Below, piece after piece: positions 1-11,800 of a stretch of 64,000 bases of DNA. Source of the stretch: Nemertoderma westbladi (taxonomy: Eukaryota; Xenacoelomorpha; Nemertodermatida; Nemertodermatidae); contig JAUCBJ010002273.1 in the NCBI GenBank assembly GCA_032718475.1, positions 1 through 64,000 of the forward strand, read 5' to 3'. The position numbers and the translations under genes are program-made. The notes beneath the pieces are model-generated. The model was not told where the DNA came from. It searched no databases and saw only the letters and a list, made by a program, of their open reading frames with translations. Position 1 is the first letter of the stretch. Each line of letters begins with the position of its first letter.

Positions 1-237
1 CGCGAACAAGATTCTTCTGAAGACGTTTGATTCGCTTTCAGTTTATTGTTGGCGTTTGTGTTTTGAAGTTGTATTCGAGTGGACAGTCGCGCCGGTTTCG
101 AGGTAACCATAACCATAACCTTAAAAACAGTGAATCTACCACATCATGGTAACCACGCTGAGGTTTTGAAGAGTCCCATAGCACAGTAGTATTTTGACAG
201 GCTCAAGATACCGCGACACCAGGTAGGTTATAGAAAT

Positions 238-942
238 GTGTCTATATTGATTGCAGCGGAACAACTAATCGCGCACCAAATATGGGAAACAAGACCAGCT
301 GAGTCAAATGTGAATGGGCCACGCGCCCATAGGTCTATACTGGGTTGGTATACACACATACCTATCGCATATGAGTTTCCAAGTGGTGATAAGCCGAACG
401 ATGGATGTGATGATTCGCAAACTATACCACAGATATCACCTAATTCGTGCAATTCTGTAGAACAACCAGACATAGACGATTTCAGAAGAACCTTCATCGA
501 TCATTACAGTGACTTCAGTGAATCGGAGGAGGAGTTGTGTCCTGATAATGTTAGACTGTCAGAACTGCTCTATAACGATAGAACTGACAGTGAACCCGAG
601 GACTACTGTAATCAGACCCGTGGGTCTGGTTCAGTAGCTCACTCGACGTCTTTAAGTAAAGTCTTGAAATATACCAACATAGTGGAAGGTCAGGTAGCGA
701 AATATCGAGACCTCAATGTTTTTCAATTAAGCCAAGAAGAGTTGCAAAAGGAACTGATTCACCAAGAACTCGTGATGGGAGCTAAGACCATAGAATGGTT
801 AGACAAAGACGCAATGGAACCTGGAGGATATGACGTGACCATGTCTGCGGACGAGAAGAGATCAATAGAGATGATGGAGGACACTATACGCCTATTACCA
901 AGTGGACATTTTGAGGTCGGAATGTTGTGGCGTCAACAATAA
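238..942 (+). pseudogene. BEL/Pao pol fragment: protease end and RT N-terminal region
   Basis: Open frame of about 234 residues without a known cellular function. The start (LIAAEQLIAHQIWE...RSILGW) looks like the C-terminal half of a BEL/Pao aspartic protease, where a ligand-binding LI..QL stretch is followed by the conserved LGW. The end (SADEKRSIEMMEDTIR followed by SGHFEVGMLWR) is the linker that precedes the reverse transcriptase in BEL/Pao polyproteins (usual pattern: GHYEVGLLW). No start codon needs to be real, because this is an internal part of a larger polyprotein. The upstream 237 bases show no open continuation, so gag and the 5' LTR are lost or outside the window. The frame is broken before the RT, so the copy is dead. 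Basis: motif reading plus knowledge of the family. Confidence 0.7.
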
Positions 943-1074
943 ATACAGCCTAGCTTTAAAACGATTGACTGGTGTACTGTAAGGGCGTGGCTGTTAATAA
1001 ATCAAGATATAAGGGAGAAATATTGCACTCAGATGAATAATTATCTGACCAAAGGATTCGCCGGAAGAGTATAG

Positions 1075-2378
1075 AACCCAGACATTGAGACCGACCAGAA
1101 TTATCATCTCCCACATCATTATGTAACCCACCCAGATAAACCTAATAAGGTTCACTTAGTCAATGATTGCGCTGCAGTCTATAAGGGCATGTCCCTAAAC
1201 TCCGAATTGATGGACGGTCCCAATCTCAATAACTATTTAATCGGGATCCTATTACGCTTCAGACAGTGCCGATTATGTTTCATCAAGTGAGAGCCTGCAA
1301 AGCAGATGAAGACAGCCTCAGGTTTCTCTGGTATGAGAACGAAGACTTATCAGGACCAGTGGTCACGTATCAGATGTACATTCGGATATTCGGTGCCCGC
1401 GACAGCCCGAACAGCATGTGTTTCATTCTAAAGAAAACCGCGATGGCCCAAATTGGGAACTATCCAGTGGACGTCATTGAGTCGATCCTCAAGAACTTTT
1501 ACATGGACGACAGATTGGTATCAAGGGACACAGTAGAAGAGGCGATACAAGTGGCCCACGATCTACAGAACTGTTTAGCAATGGGAGGGTTTCCTCTTAC
1601 GAAGTTTACTACCAATTCGGAGGCTTTACTAGAGTCCTTCCCGGTGAAAGATCGTGGGAGCGGAGATATCGAGCTAGGTGTGGAACCCATTCCCATAGCG
1701 CGAGTATTAGGACTTGGATGGAACCCAAATACTGATAAATTCCAGGTAAGGGTAAGATTTAAACCCAGACACAAGACATTGACTAAGAGAGTTTGCTTAT
1801 CGACCATGAGCAGGCACTTTGACCCAATGAACTTCATAAGTCCAGTGATATTGCAAGCAAGGATTTGCAAGAGGCAAATATGGTTATCGAAACTGGATTG
1901 GGACGAGCCAATATCCCCAATACATGTGAATCAGTGGAGAGAATGGGAGGCCGAATTGCATTTACTGAAGGACATAGATGTACCCGATCCTACTTTCCAA
2001 ACTAATTGGTATTTCCACCTGATTTGGAATTACACATTTTCAGTGACTCAAGCGACATGTAGACTGTTGAATCAATATAAATTCGAGATGGCTTTTGTTA
2101 CTTCTAGGTCGAAGACAATGCCACTCAAATATATGACCGTCCCTCGCGCAGAGTTACAGGCAACGGTAGTATCTGCAGAGGTAAGTAAACAGATCAAGGA
2201 GGAATTAGACACTACTTTGACATTATTTTATTGGATGGACGCATCTTTTGTGCTAGTTTCTATTGCAGCCGACAATATCGTGCTAAAGACGTTTGTGGCA
2301 AACAGGCGCGCTCAGATAGTCGATTTTTCGACGAAGGAGCAATGGAGACATTATCCAGTAGTATTAAAGTGGAATTAG
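1075..2378 (+). pseudogene. BEL/Pao reverse transcriptase and RNase H region, frameshifted
   Basis: Bases 1108-1260 encode HPDKPNKVHLVND and LNSELMDGPNLNNYLIG, the conserved RT entry of BEL/Pao (usual form HPDKPGKVRVVFD...LNDxLLxGPDL). A frameshift and short deletion near 1262 then lead into a frame open to 2378, which holds FHQVR, FYMDD (the RT catalytic motif, about base 1498), GFPLTKFTTNS, the ARVLGLGWN stretch and the start of the RNase H/Peptidase_A17-type region (YWMDASFVL, QWRHYP). The segment normally lying between RFRQ and MFHQV is missing, so the fingers/palm junction is damaged. It continues the 238-942 fragment and is followed by integrase remnants. Inactive copy. Confidence 0.8.
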
Positions 2379-2379
2379 T

Positions 2380-3646
2380 GGAAATAAAAGTTAACAAACT
2401 CTCCAAATCTAAATCGAAAGCCAGACAAGAGTCATTGGAGCGGCCTGAAGCGTCTTTGGAGCGGCCAGAAGCCAGAAGAGTCATTAGAAGGACCCATAGA
2501 CTTGTTGGACCAAGAGACAACAAGGTCTGGAAGCCACCCCTACGGATTGCGCACGGAACGCAAGGGTCAAAGTTGGTAAGTGACTGACAAGAAACGACCA
2601 TAACAGTGGAGCCTTCGGTTTACAACACTGCGGAGTTGGATTCGAAGATTCCATCACCATGGTCACAATTGTCACCATTACTAGAGTCATATAGTATTTA
2701 TGACAAATTGATAGAATCGTCAGCCTTTTTGCTGTCAATCTGTAAAAGAACCGCTTGGTTGAGCCGTTTTGTTTCATTCTGTTATTTGAAATTTACAAAA
2801 CAATTAGGGAAACAAACGAGTACTAATAATCATGTAATTCGGAAGTTAAAGCAACCTTTGACAGAAGGTGAGATCGATCAAGCTGAATTAAAACTTCTAA
2901 GACATTATCAAGTGTATGCCTTTCAAAAAGAATTTAGTCTATCAGTAAAGGCGTTCTTCTCCGATAAAGGTACTAACTTTGTCGAAGGAGATAATGAGCT
3001 TAATGCAGCTCACAGGATCGCACAAAATAAATAAATCTCTGCAGCACTTTTGCCCCACAGAGAATAGAGTGGAATTTCAACACTCCAGAGAGTCCTTGGA
3101 GAGGTGGAAGTTGGGAGCGCCTTGTTCGCTCCATAAAACAGGCTATAGCCAAGACAATATATAGCCATAGCTATGTTACCAGATGGTGTTACCAAGTCAT
3201 CTGCTTATGCAAAATCCAGCATTTCTTTTATTAGCTTCAGAGCCTGTCGATAGCGAGCTATATAGTCGAAAGAGTTGGAAGGTAACTCAACTATTAGGAT
3301 ATACCTTCTGTGAATATTGGTGGAACTATTATCTTCCCACAATATCCACCAGATCGAAGTGGTACAAAACTGTTCGTAGTCTCCAGAGGGGGGATTATGT
3401 ATTAATAACAGAACCGGTTACAAAGCAAAAATATTGGGAAACTGGTGTAATCCTACACGTACACCCGGACGTACAGGATGTAGTACCGTTACAGTGAAAG
3501 TTAAATGCAAGTGTCCAAACAAGGAAAAGTGTAAAACCAAGGGTTTACACACCTTGGACAGACCACTGCAAGATTACGTGTTATTAGAAGAAACACGCAT
3601 TGAGACAGGAGACTATAACTTGTCTTCTTCCTCAAAACAAAATTAG
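2380..3646 (+). pseudogene. BEL/Pao integrase and DUF5641 remnants
   Basis: Several short frames continue the same pol. Around 2870-3030 a piece of the integrase N-terminal region (QAELKLLRHYQ) jumps straight to FFSDKGTNFVEGDNEL, the second catalytic Asp region of the DDE core. The HHCC zinc finger and the first Asp are therefore deleted. ESLERWKLGAP (about 3090) is the WGGSWER-like segment holding the catalytic Glu. Bases 3183-3497 encode a recognisable C-terminal DUF5641-like domain (RKSWKVTQLLGY, WNYYLPTI, RGDYVLI, WETGVI). A stop precedes the last basic segment (CKCPNKEKCKTKG). Multiple frameshifts and at least one internal deletion make this a pseudogene. Confidence 0.75.
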
Positions 3647-3649
3647 TAT

Positions 3650-4141
3650 CAGAAACGCAAATTCACTTCGAATGCATTCCTCATATGCAAATACTCGGAA
3701 ATGCATAGGAGCGGGTTTGTGGTGAATTCCTTTTGAAAATTTGTCTGGTGGGTATCAAATAAATTTTTTTGCATTTGAAATTTTTAAAAGTTAAAAATTA
3801 TACTTACTGTGAACCCAAGACAAATTTAAATGTTAAAATAGATGTGTCTAAAAACCTGTCTATAAAAGTACAGTAATTTTGAAAGTTGTGAAAAGTTTGG
3901 AATACATCGTATCTGAACACCATGGTCATTGCTATTATTAATTGCCGAAAATTGTGCACTACTTGTAATTGTGGTGCTGCAATATTACCACCCCAGTACA
4001 TTTTTTCGAAAATTTTAGGTCGGATCCAGACTAGTGATACCTACGTACAAACAAAAAATCAGACGTTTTCGTTAATATTTGTAGATTTTAGAGGGATGGG
4101 TCAATATGACCCCCCCCCCCCCCGGTATTTGTACAGCATTT
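3650..4141. other. Intergenic stretch with poly-C run
   Basis: AT-rich DNA without a supported gene. It ends in an uninterrupted C run near 4110-4123, directly before the LINE remnant. It may be the 3' untranslated part of the BEL copy, split by the LINE insertion. Confidence 0.4.
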
Positions 4142-5583
4142 TATAGCCCGGTACTAATAGGGTTAAAAGGGGAAAAGCCACCACCAATTTGGACAAAAGG
4201 TCAACTAAAGCCTCTCCCCAAGAAAGGAGACCTCGGTATACCAACAAACTATCGTGGGATCTGTCTGCTTGTGGTAGCTGCTAAAATATACAATAAAATG
4301 ATTCTATATAGGATTAGGCCTCACATAGAGAAACTACTGCGTAAGAGCCAAAACGGATTTCGACCAAGTAGATCAACAATAGCTCAGATACTTGCACTAC
4401 GGAGACTGATTGAATGAATTAAGTCAAAGAATCTCCCCGCTGTCATGACTTTTGTGGACTTCAAGAAGGCATTCGACTCCATCCATAGAGGCAAAATGCT
4501 TGAAATCCTAAGAGCTTATGGAATACCAGAAGTTATCGTTGCTGGCATTGGATTGTTATATTGTGACACAGAAGCACAGGTACTCTCACCAGATAGTGAA
4601 ACTGAGTTTTTCTCAATCCTGGCTGGCGTACTGCAAGGTGACACATTAGCACCATTACTATTTGTAATTGTACTGGATTACACAATGATGATGGCCACAA
4701 AGGGTGAAGATCTGGGATTCACACTTCAAGAACGCAGAAGTAGTAGATATTAAATTAAATTAAAGGAAGGATAGGAAGTAGATATATAAGGATATTAAAG
4801 GAAGTAGATATCCGGCAACTACAGTCACAGACACCGACTTTGCGGATAACATCGCCCTGCTCTCTAATACGCTAGCAGATGCACAGCTTCTACTAAATGA
4901 AGTGGAGAGGGCTGCTAAGGAGGTTGAATTGCATATAAATGCTACAAAGACCGAATTCATGACTTTTAATGTTGACGGAAACTTGACAACCATTGATAAT
5001 AATCAACTAAGGAAGGTTGACGACTTCCAGTACCTAGGATCATGGATAGAGAGTAGCAAAAAGGACATAGAAGTTAGGAAAGCAAAGGCTTGGGTAGCTC
5101 TATCAAAAAATGGATACCATCTGGAAATCATATCTCCCCAGGCACTTGAAGACTAAGTTCTTTCGAGCCACAGTGGAAAGTGTATTTTTATACGGGGGTG
5201 AGACCTGGACACTGACTAAATCACTTGGACAACGAATTGATGGTTGCTACACAAGACTACTAAGGGCAGCCCTAAACATCAGCTGGAGACAACACATGAC
5301 AAATGCCGAGCTTTATGGTACAACACCACCTGTATCAACCACCCTCCGTGAACGCAGATTAAGATTCAGTGGGCACTGCTGTCGAAGTAAAGACGTGGTC
5401 ATGCCAGATCTACTTTTCTGGCAACCAACTCATGGAAAGCGTAGTCGTGGACGACCGGCCATAACATATATAGATCAACTTGAAAGGGATACTGAACTTG
5501 GAAGAAACGAAATTGCGACAACTATGGAGAATCGGGAAACCTGGAAGGATCTCATTTCCACTGTCCGAGTTCGCTCAACTTAG
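4142..5583 (+). pseudogene. LINE (non-LTR retrotransposon) reverse transcriptase remnant
   Basis: Four consecutive frames make up the 3' two thirds of a LINE ORF2. Visible pieces are KPLPKKGD.GIPTNYRGICLL (RT block 2), NGFRPSRST (block 3), TFVDFKKAFDSI (block 4, catalytic Asp), AGVLQGDTLAPLLF (block 5), DFADNIALL (block 6), YLGSWI, GGETWTLTKSL, and the C-terminal RRLRFSGHCCR...KRSRGRP region typical of a group of animal LINEs. Block 6 reads FADN instead of FADD, so the second catalytic Asp is lost. Near 4740-4800 a short local duplication around GGAAGTAGATAT breaks the frame. No endonuclease domain remains, so the copy is 5' truncated. The exact clade cannot be settled by eye. Confidence 0.85.
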
Positions 5584-5597
5584 TAGTAGTAGTAGTA
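5580..5597 (+). repeat. TAG trinucleotide tail of the LINE
   Basis: Run of about five TAG units directly after the LINE stop codon. Short 3' microsatellite tails are usual for several LINE clades. The related minus-strand fragments at 20344 and 29487 begin with matching CTA/ACT units, which supports one family. Confidence 0.7.
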
Positions 5598-6020
5598 TAC
5601 ATGTATAAGACCGTGGGATCCCAACAGGAGTATGGAGAGTGAGAGCAAAAGGTGTTGAGTATTAGAGGAGCATGGGAGGGGAGGTATGAGAGTTTGGTGG
5701 AAAGTGAAGAGTGCGAGATCCATGTGTGGGGGGGGGAGCAGTGTGGAGGATGAGTCCTATGGGACTAGTGAGAGAGGAGAAAATTGTGTGAGGAGAAAGA
5801 GCGATCGTCTAAATAGAGACCCCAGATGCCTTGGTACAGCTTAGCTCGCAGAATGGACCAAGGATGGGTAGTGAAAATAGACCCAGAGGGGCCAGTCTGG
5901 AAAGCTGGCCACAAGAAAAAAATTCCACCCCACATCCAATGCTAGATTGGATTCCAGCGGAATTGGGGCGCACTAAAGGTTGATGCTATCTTCTCACCGG
6001 GAAGATAGCATGGGGGGGAG
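5598..6020 (+). other. Purine-rich region before the LTR; possible LTR-element 3' internal sequence
   Basis: G/A-rich sequence. A 39-codon frame starts at 5826 and ends in a stop before 5945, too short to identify. Bases 6001-6020 end in a purine run (TGGGGGGGAG) immediately before the TG of the candidate LTR, as expected for a polypurine tract priming plus-strand synthesis. Confidence 0.4.
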
Positions 6021-6606
6021 TGTTAGCGGATCCAATTTGTTGTACCACCCAGCGGAAAAAGGGCGAAGTGGCGATTTACCTATTATGTTCGGCTATGTGA
6101 TATTAGCAATATATTATCACATGCGGACACACCTGGCAATACACATTGCCAGCCTGAGGGAGAGATGCCAGCTCATCTCAGGGCAGAAGCTAGCATATTG
6201 GCCCAGGAAAGATAGTTCAGCCAATGGTGGGGCGAATTACCATCACTTAAGCGCGCATTCATTGGCTAGGCCAAACTAGCTAGGAGTTTACTGTGTGTAA
6301 TTATAATATAACCGTTAGTAACCGTTAACCTTTAGTTGGCTATGTAGATGTAGAAGTGTGTAAGTCACACGGTTTTTAACCGTCGTCGAATGACCGTGCT
6401 ATTATTGTAATCTGATTGTGCTATATTAATAATCTGATATTACGAACAACTGCGACTTTAAAACTCAGTTATTCAATCGGCCTCCGGCTTTATCAGAACT
6501 GAAACAGCCTTTCAGTAGCAAAGCGGACGCGACTTCGGCGACGCTATTTCCCAAGACTTAAACACACACACTGGTCGGGATCTTCACCAACTCAGATCCC
6601 GTCACA
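6021..6606 (+). mobile_element. Candidate LTR (solo or 3' LTR)
   Basis: 586-bp segment beginning TGTTAGCGGATC and ending GATCCCGTCACA. The ends are TG...CA, the outer bases form a short imperfect inverted repeat (TGT...ACA with GGATC/GATCC), and a purine tract abuts the left side. These are LTR hallmarks. It could be the 3' LTR of the BEL/Pao copy at 238-3646, with the LINE inserted between, or an unrelated LTR. No second copy is visible in the window, so the ends are inferred. Confidence 0.5.
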
Positions 6607-7581
6607 AAATTATTTCGTATTTTTATATTCGATTCGATAAGCAGCCTTAAAACGCAATAATATTTAGTTAAATAATTAGCCTCAAAATACGTTTTATATG
6701 TAGTTCTTTTGTTATTATTTGTTCCTGTGATTTGAGATGGGAAATGGGCGACCTAGCCATATTCCATTTCAACAAGTGAACTGCAGGTTCGTCTTATATT
6801 CATTTAATTTTATACAGTGAGTAGCTTTAATTACGTATATTTTATAATAAAACCATAGTGAATTAATTTACGGTGGCAATAATCTATAAATCAAATATAT
6901 GAATTTGCCTTTATATAATATCCATTAAATCTACTAAACAACTGTGCTAATTTCGTCTATGTTTCTATATTAATAAATATTTTTGTGCTAAATTTACCTT
7001 TAAATTGCGGCTTTTAATAATTGCCAAATTAATTTAGGGCGATTATGCGTTTCTGCTCGCTGGTTGGCCGAGAGCCCAGCTGGGAGAACCCTGGATCTGG
7101 CCGATCATGTGAGAAGAATAGATATTGCGTCATTCTTGTTAGTTTTGTGTTAGCCATCTTGAATTTGTATAATTTGCACTTCCGTTTTGAATGTAAATCT
7201 GGCCTTTCTGCTAAAAATGTGACTTTGAAATGATTACTGTGTGGTCTGATACTTGATTTTAATTTTCTGATTGTTAATTATAATCACTGATGTAATGAAT
7301 CTCGACTAATTCTTTGTTTCTTCGAGACTGTCAGACTGTTTGATGTTTTGTTACGCCGTTGCGGTAACAGCCCGCTTTAGCATGCAGGGCTAAAGGTAGG
7401 CGTAGTGGGCGCACTGTTCAGCGGCGACGGAGAGAGTTGGAGGATCCAATTTACGGCAGTACCGGCAGGGCAGGTGACTGCGGGTCGGGCTGAATGAAGT
7501 CTAGGACCGGGGACCGGTCATCATTAAGGCTATGAGGGCAAAGCGACCCATTTTTTGTCTCTCAATTTTTTAACTAGTTAC
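6607..7581. other. Intergenic, no gene seen
   Basis: AT-rich to about 7040, then mixed composition. No frame longer than 62 codons and no recognised repeat. Confidence 0.5.
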
Positions 7582-8898
7582 TGTACGCGCTTTTATAGAC
7601 CTTCAGCAGTTTAACCTGCCGAAATTTATATGTCTTTATTGATAATCTGCCTTTTTTAAGATAATAAGATTTAATACAAAACAAACCAAAAACATTAGCC
7701 GAAGCCAGTCCATGCGCGTCCAAATGACCCGTTTATAACACCGGGAGACTGGATTCGTGGGCTTAAATTTATTTGCGGTCAAGCCTACTGTATTATTCGA
7801 TTGATTACTAATATATAATCTCTGACAAATATTATTCACTTTCGGGAAATATTAGCAGTTCCTTTTAGGACGCGGCGCTCTACCTATGTAAACAGAGTTA
7901 TGACTGATACTACACACAACGATATGGCTTAAATTTCAAGCATAGGGCGCATTCTTTAGGAATGCTTTATTATCAGATCCAATCACTTTACAATCACGCA
8001 CGCTACCGGTAACGCACAACACTGCTCACTGATATGCCGACAGTTACTGACTTTGATCAGGTATAAAGAGATATGCACTGGACTCAGGTAGTGTCTGTCA
8101 AACAACATTAGATTCACTACAAACACAATAATAAAGTCGCAATTGTTGTACATAACCCTTCTCTCTAACCTGTAGTGTATCAAGGATATTGGGAAAATGC
8201 GGGTTGATTATTGATATTCTTCAACTAATAACATCCAATTATACTGATACAAAATTACAAACAGTAAAAGCAGTATGACGGTAGGTTAAGATATAATTAG
8301 ATTGCATTGAATCATAAGTTATAAATTGGATAGCTTTGATAATAGCTATGCTTTCTATAATTTAGCCTACTAATGTTCTTATAAAAAGGCAGAAAACATT
8401 TCGCTATATCAAAACGGTCTTAAAACACTGATAATAAAGTCTAAAAATCCTAACAAAATCATAACCAAAGTCCCGTGACTTTAGCTCTCTTATTTTCCAA
8501 GAATCCCGTTCAACACATGTAATCAGCAGTGAGACAGGATAATTTCAGTTCAGTAGCTCGGGATTGGTCGAAATCAGAACTAACTCAACGCAGGGCTATG
8601 GGTAACTGGGGCAACCTTCCCAAGCCGGCTGGCCAATCGAACAGCTCAGATCCCTCCTAAAGGATTCCAACGCCTTGGAGGGGGGAACTGGTTAGCAAAG
8701 AAAACAAATCAGTCATATCCCAGAAAAACCTTTACAGTAGGTTTCAGAGTATTTTAGCGTATGGGGGAAAAACTGGGTTGCGGGGCGAAGGGCCAGTTAC
8801 ATCCCACAGAAGCTTTTACACCGCTCCCAGAAAATGAGATTGAAGTCTATAAAATATACAAAATCGCAGTTTCTAATATACATAAATACTCTAAACAG
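7582..8898 (-). other. Conserved 3' non-coding part of the unrecognised element
   Basis: Region downstream of the large ORF (which reads leftward). It aligns with 57201-58487 through many blocks, for example AACATTAGCCGAAG, CTTTCGGGAAATATTA, GGCGCTCTA and CTCTCTAACCTGTAGTGTAT. Conservation between diverged copies outside the ORF suggests these bases belong to the element and not to a host insertion site. It holds two copies (8677-8737 and 8755-8820) of a unit of about 65 bp rich in a G run followed by AACTGG and AGCTTTTACA. Confidence 0.6.
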
Positions 8899-11800
8899 TT
8901 AGTCTTTCTTGCGCGGACGGCGTTTACGCAGTTTTTTAAAGCTAGCCAGAGTCCTTTTCTCTTTGGGGCGAGCCACTTTACAAGGAGGGCTATAACTCCT
9001 GGGTGAAGGGTGCAATATAATTGCATCAGAGGGTGCAGGATTGTTGTCGGTATATCCGCCAGTTGAGGTTCCGGGTAGGTTGTCATCAACATCGGGGGAC
9101 TGAGGTCTAACGGCCTTTAGGGCTCGTTTTAGGACGGCTGCTCTCACAGGTCCTCTGCGAGTGGTCTGAACAGAAGCCGTGGGTGGACCGTAGGCTGTCA
9201 GAAACTGTCTTGGTTTAACAGTTCTCTCCAACTCGCGTTCGCGGGCTCGATATTCGTAAGGCCTTCGATATACTTCTTGTAACTCAGGATGCGAGTTAAC
9301 GAATAATTCTCCATAGTCCGGATCGCGTCGGATAAAGTTGATTAAATAATAGGAATGAATATCATTGGGGTTAACTCTCCTAAGGAATTTGCGCACAAAC
9401 TTAGTCGAAATACATTCTCCGACGCGCTTTAATAGCTCGTAACTCGGGATGCACGCTTTCTGTTCGACAGAAGCGAATAAATACGGATGGAACGCATAGA
9501 CTCCTTCGTAAGCGCGTCCAGGGTAGTAGCGATGACGTGAGTTACAATGTAAATCAGCGTTCGCTTCCCAAGCTCGAATGTAACGGAGTACAATCATTTC
9601 GTCTACACTCTCCAAATCTTTATTGAAGGGACAATCAAAGCTGGCGTGTCCTTTCAGCTGACAATGGTGGCATTGCATCATGAACTGGGGGCAGACAGCA
9701 AAAATGTGCGAATCATTGAGTCGACAATAAGCGCAGTAAATTTCCATCGAAGGCTGTTCGTGGAAATAGGAACATAGGATATTCGTATCCATAGGCGTAA
9801 TATGGTCTCTAGATGCGCATAACCGACAACGCTGACGATCAACATAGTTGGCATGGCGATAATCGTACGCAGTGAGACACTGTGGACCTTGATACCATTC
9901 GATAATATAATCGTTGTCGCTGTTCCGGGGCGTAGTAGGTTGAATCTCCTCAGATTCCATACACATAGGCTCGTCTTCCCAGTGTGTAGCTGCGGCGAGC
10001 GTAGTTGACTCTTCCGGTGGACCTACTGTTTGAATCTCAACGACAGAATAACCTGTGGTGAGTCGAGGTCTTTGTATAACAGAAGAATGTAAATTCTCGA
10101 TGCAAATATCCTTAAATAGGGCAAATCCGGCACTATCCAACTTCTCAGCAGCTGAGCTTCTCAGGCTGAGCTTGGTCAACGCGCGATCTTTAAATTGGCT
10201 ATCCACGTTGTGGAACGGGGTTAGAAATCGCCGGAAACATTCAAAGCGTATGAATTTGTTATGTTCATCTAGCTTAGCGAGTTTGGTTCCAAGTATTAAC
10301 GGATGGGCGCGTATAGTACGACTGCACACGTCGGCTAGCCAACCGGAAAGTGCGGTATTTTCCAAGATCGTGTAGATAGCTAAAGAGGGACGGAGTGGAA
10401 CACTCATGAAGCTATACACGGCGCCAGGTGCGGTCAACGGTCCGTCAAAATATAATCGGGAATAATGGTCTCCATATACTTGTTGATAATTAAGGGAATT
10501 TCCAACCTTGAAATTCCATCCGTATTCCTGAAAGGCAATATGTCCGATGGAAGTTCGTTGAACTTTAGTAATGTCGTTAGACGTATTAGCGTACATGGTA
10601 CGGAAGAAACCTCGGCCTTCTGCCCAAGGTGCAATTAACTGCGTGTCTACAAATGGATATGGTGTATCCTCCATATTTCGAAAATCATTTTGTAGATCTC
10701 CATAAACGGCGGAACCGATTTTAAGGATCTTTTCATTGAACAACATCTCGAGCACGGGTTGGGGTAGCATCGATCCATCGATACCCATGGCCGGTTTACG
10801 TTCGGTATCAATGACGTAACGCTGCGCGAGTACGAATTGACCATGCCGAAGATTCTTTTGTGTTTCCGTGAGAGTTTCAAAAGAATAATCAACCACGTCG
10901 GAACACGCTCGAGTAAACACGTGGGTAGAACCGGCTAATCCGCGTATATGGATCATGCGCGTGGTTCCTAATTCTCCGACTGGAACGCTGCCTTCATTAT
11001 CGTAGGTAACTACTCCATACATCTCGATGATATTAAGGGTCTCATTCCACTCTTTTGTAGCGTTCTCGAGGGTCATCCCTACCGGGTGCCATAAGGTAGC
11101 ACATTGGTTAGCGTCAGGGAGATCACTATACTTCAAGGATTGAGTGTTACACGTCTCCATATTTCCGTGTCTTTTTATTCTCTCCTCCTCGAATAATACG
11201 TCGAGATTCCAATGGACTAATCGAGTTTTAATGAATCCATCGAGGTTATAAGGAGGTATCGTATCATTCTCAATTCTAGAAATGTTATATGGTTTTCTAA
11301 AAGAGTTTACCTTTACTAACTGATCCAAATGTTTCTGTAATTGTTCGAGTTCGACAATGTCCAGAGGATTTATTAACGGTAGAAACTTCAAGCTATGCAT
11401 AGGATCTTCTGGTTTTATCATATAATATTGAGTCAGATTAACGTAATAAGGGTGATCTTTAATCCCATAAAACGAGTTCGTTAAAGGGCGAGCGCGTATG
11501 TTGACATCGTGTACCATACGACGGACAAGATCCGCTCGATTGTCCGGAGGTTCTACGAGTATACCGTCAACGCGAGCAGCTTCGATCGGCGGGCGCTGTA
11601 ACATGGGGGCGTCGGCGATAAGCTGGTGTGATCCTGTACTAATATCGACCGGTTGGGGTTGTACTTTCGCGAAGAGTTTATCTCCGAAGTTGGGAATCAT
11701 AGAGGGATGACGGATAGTTTTAGAGTATAAGTCCGTCATAAGGATTTGGGTTTCGGGTTGAGCTAAAGCGGCTTCTTCCCTCTCGTCCATTTCCGTATGT

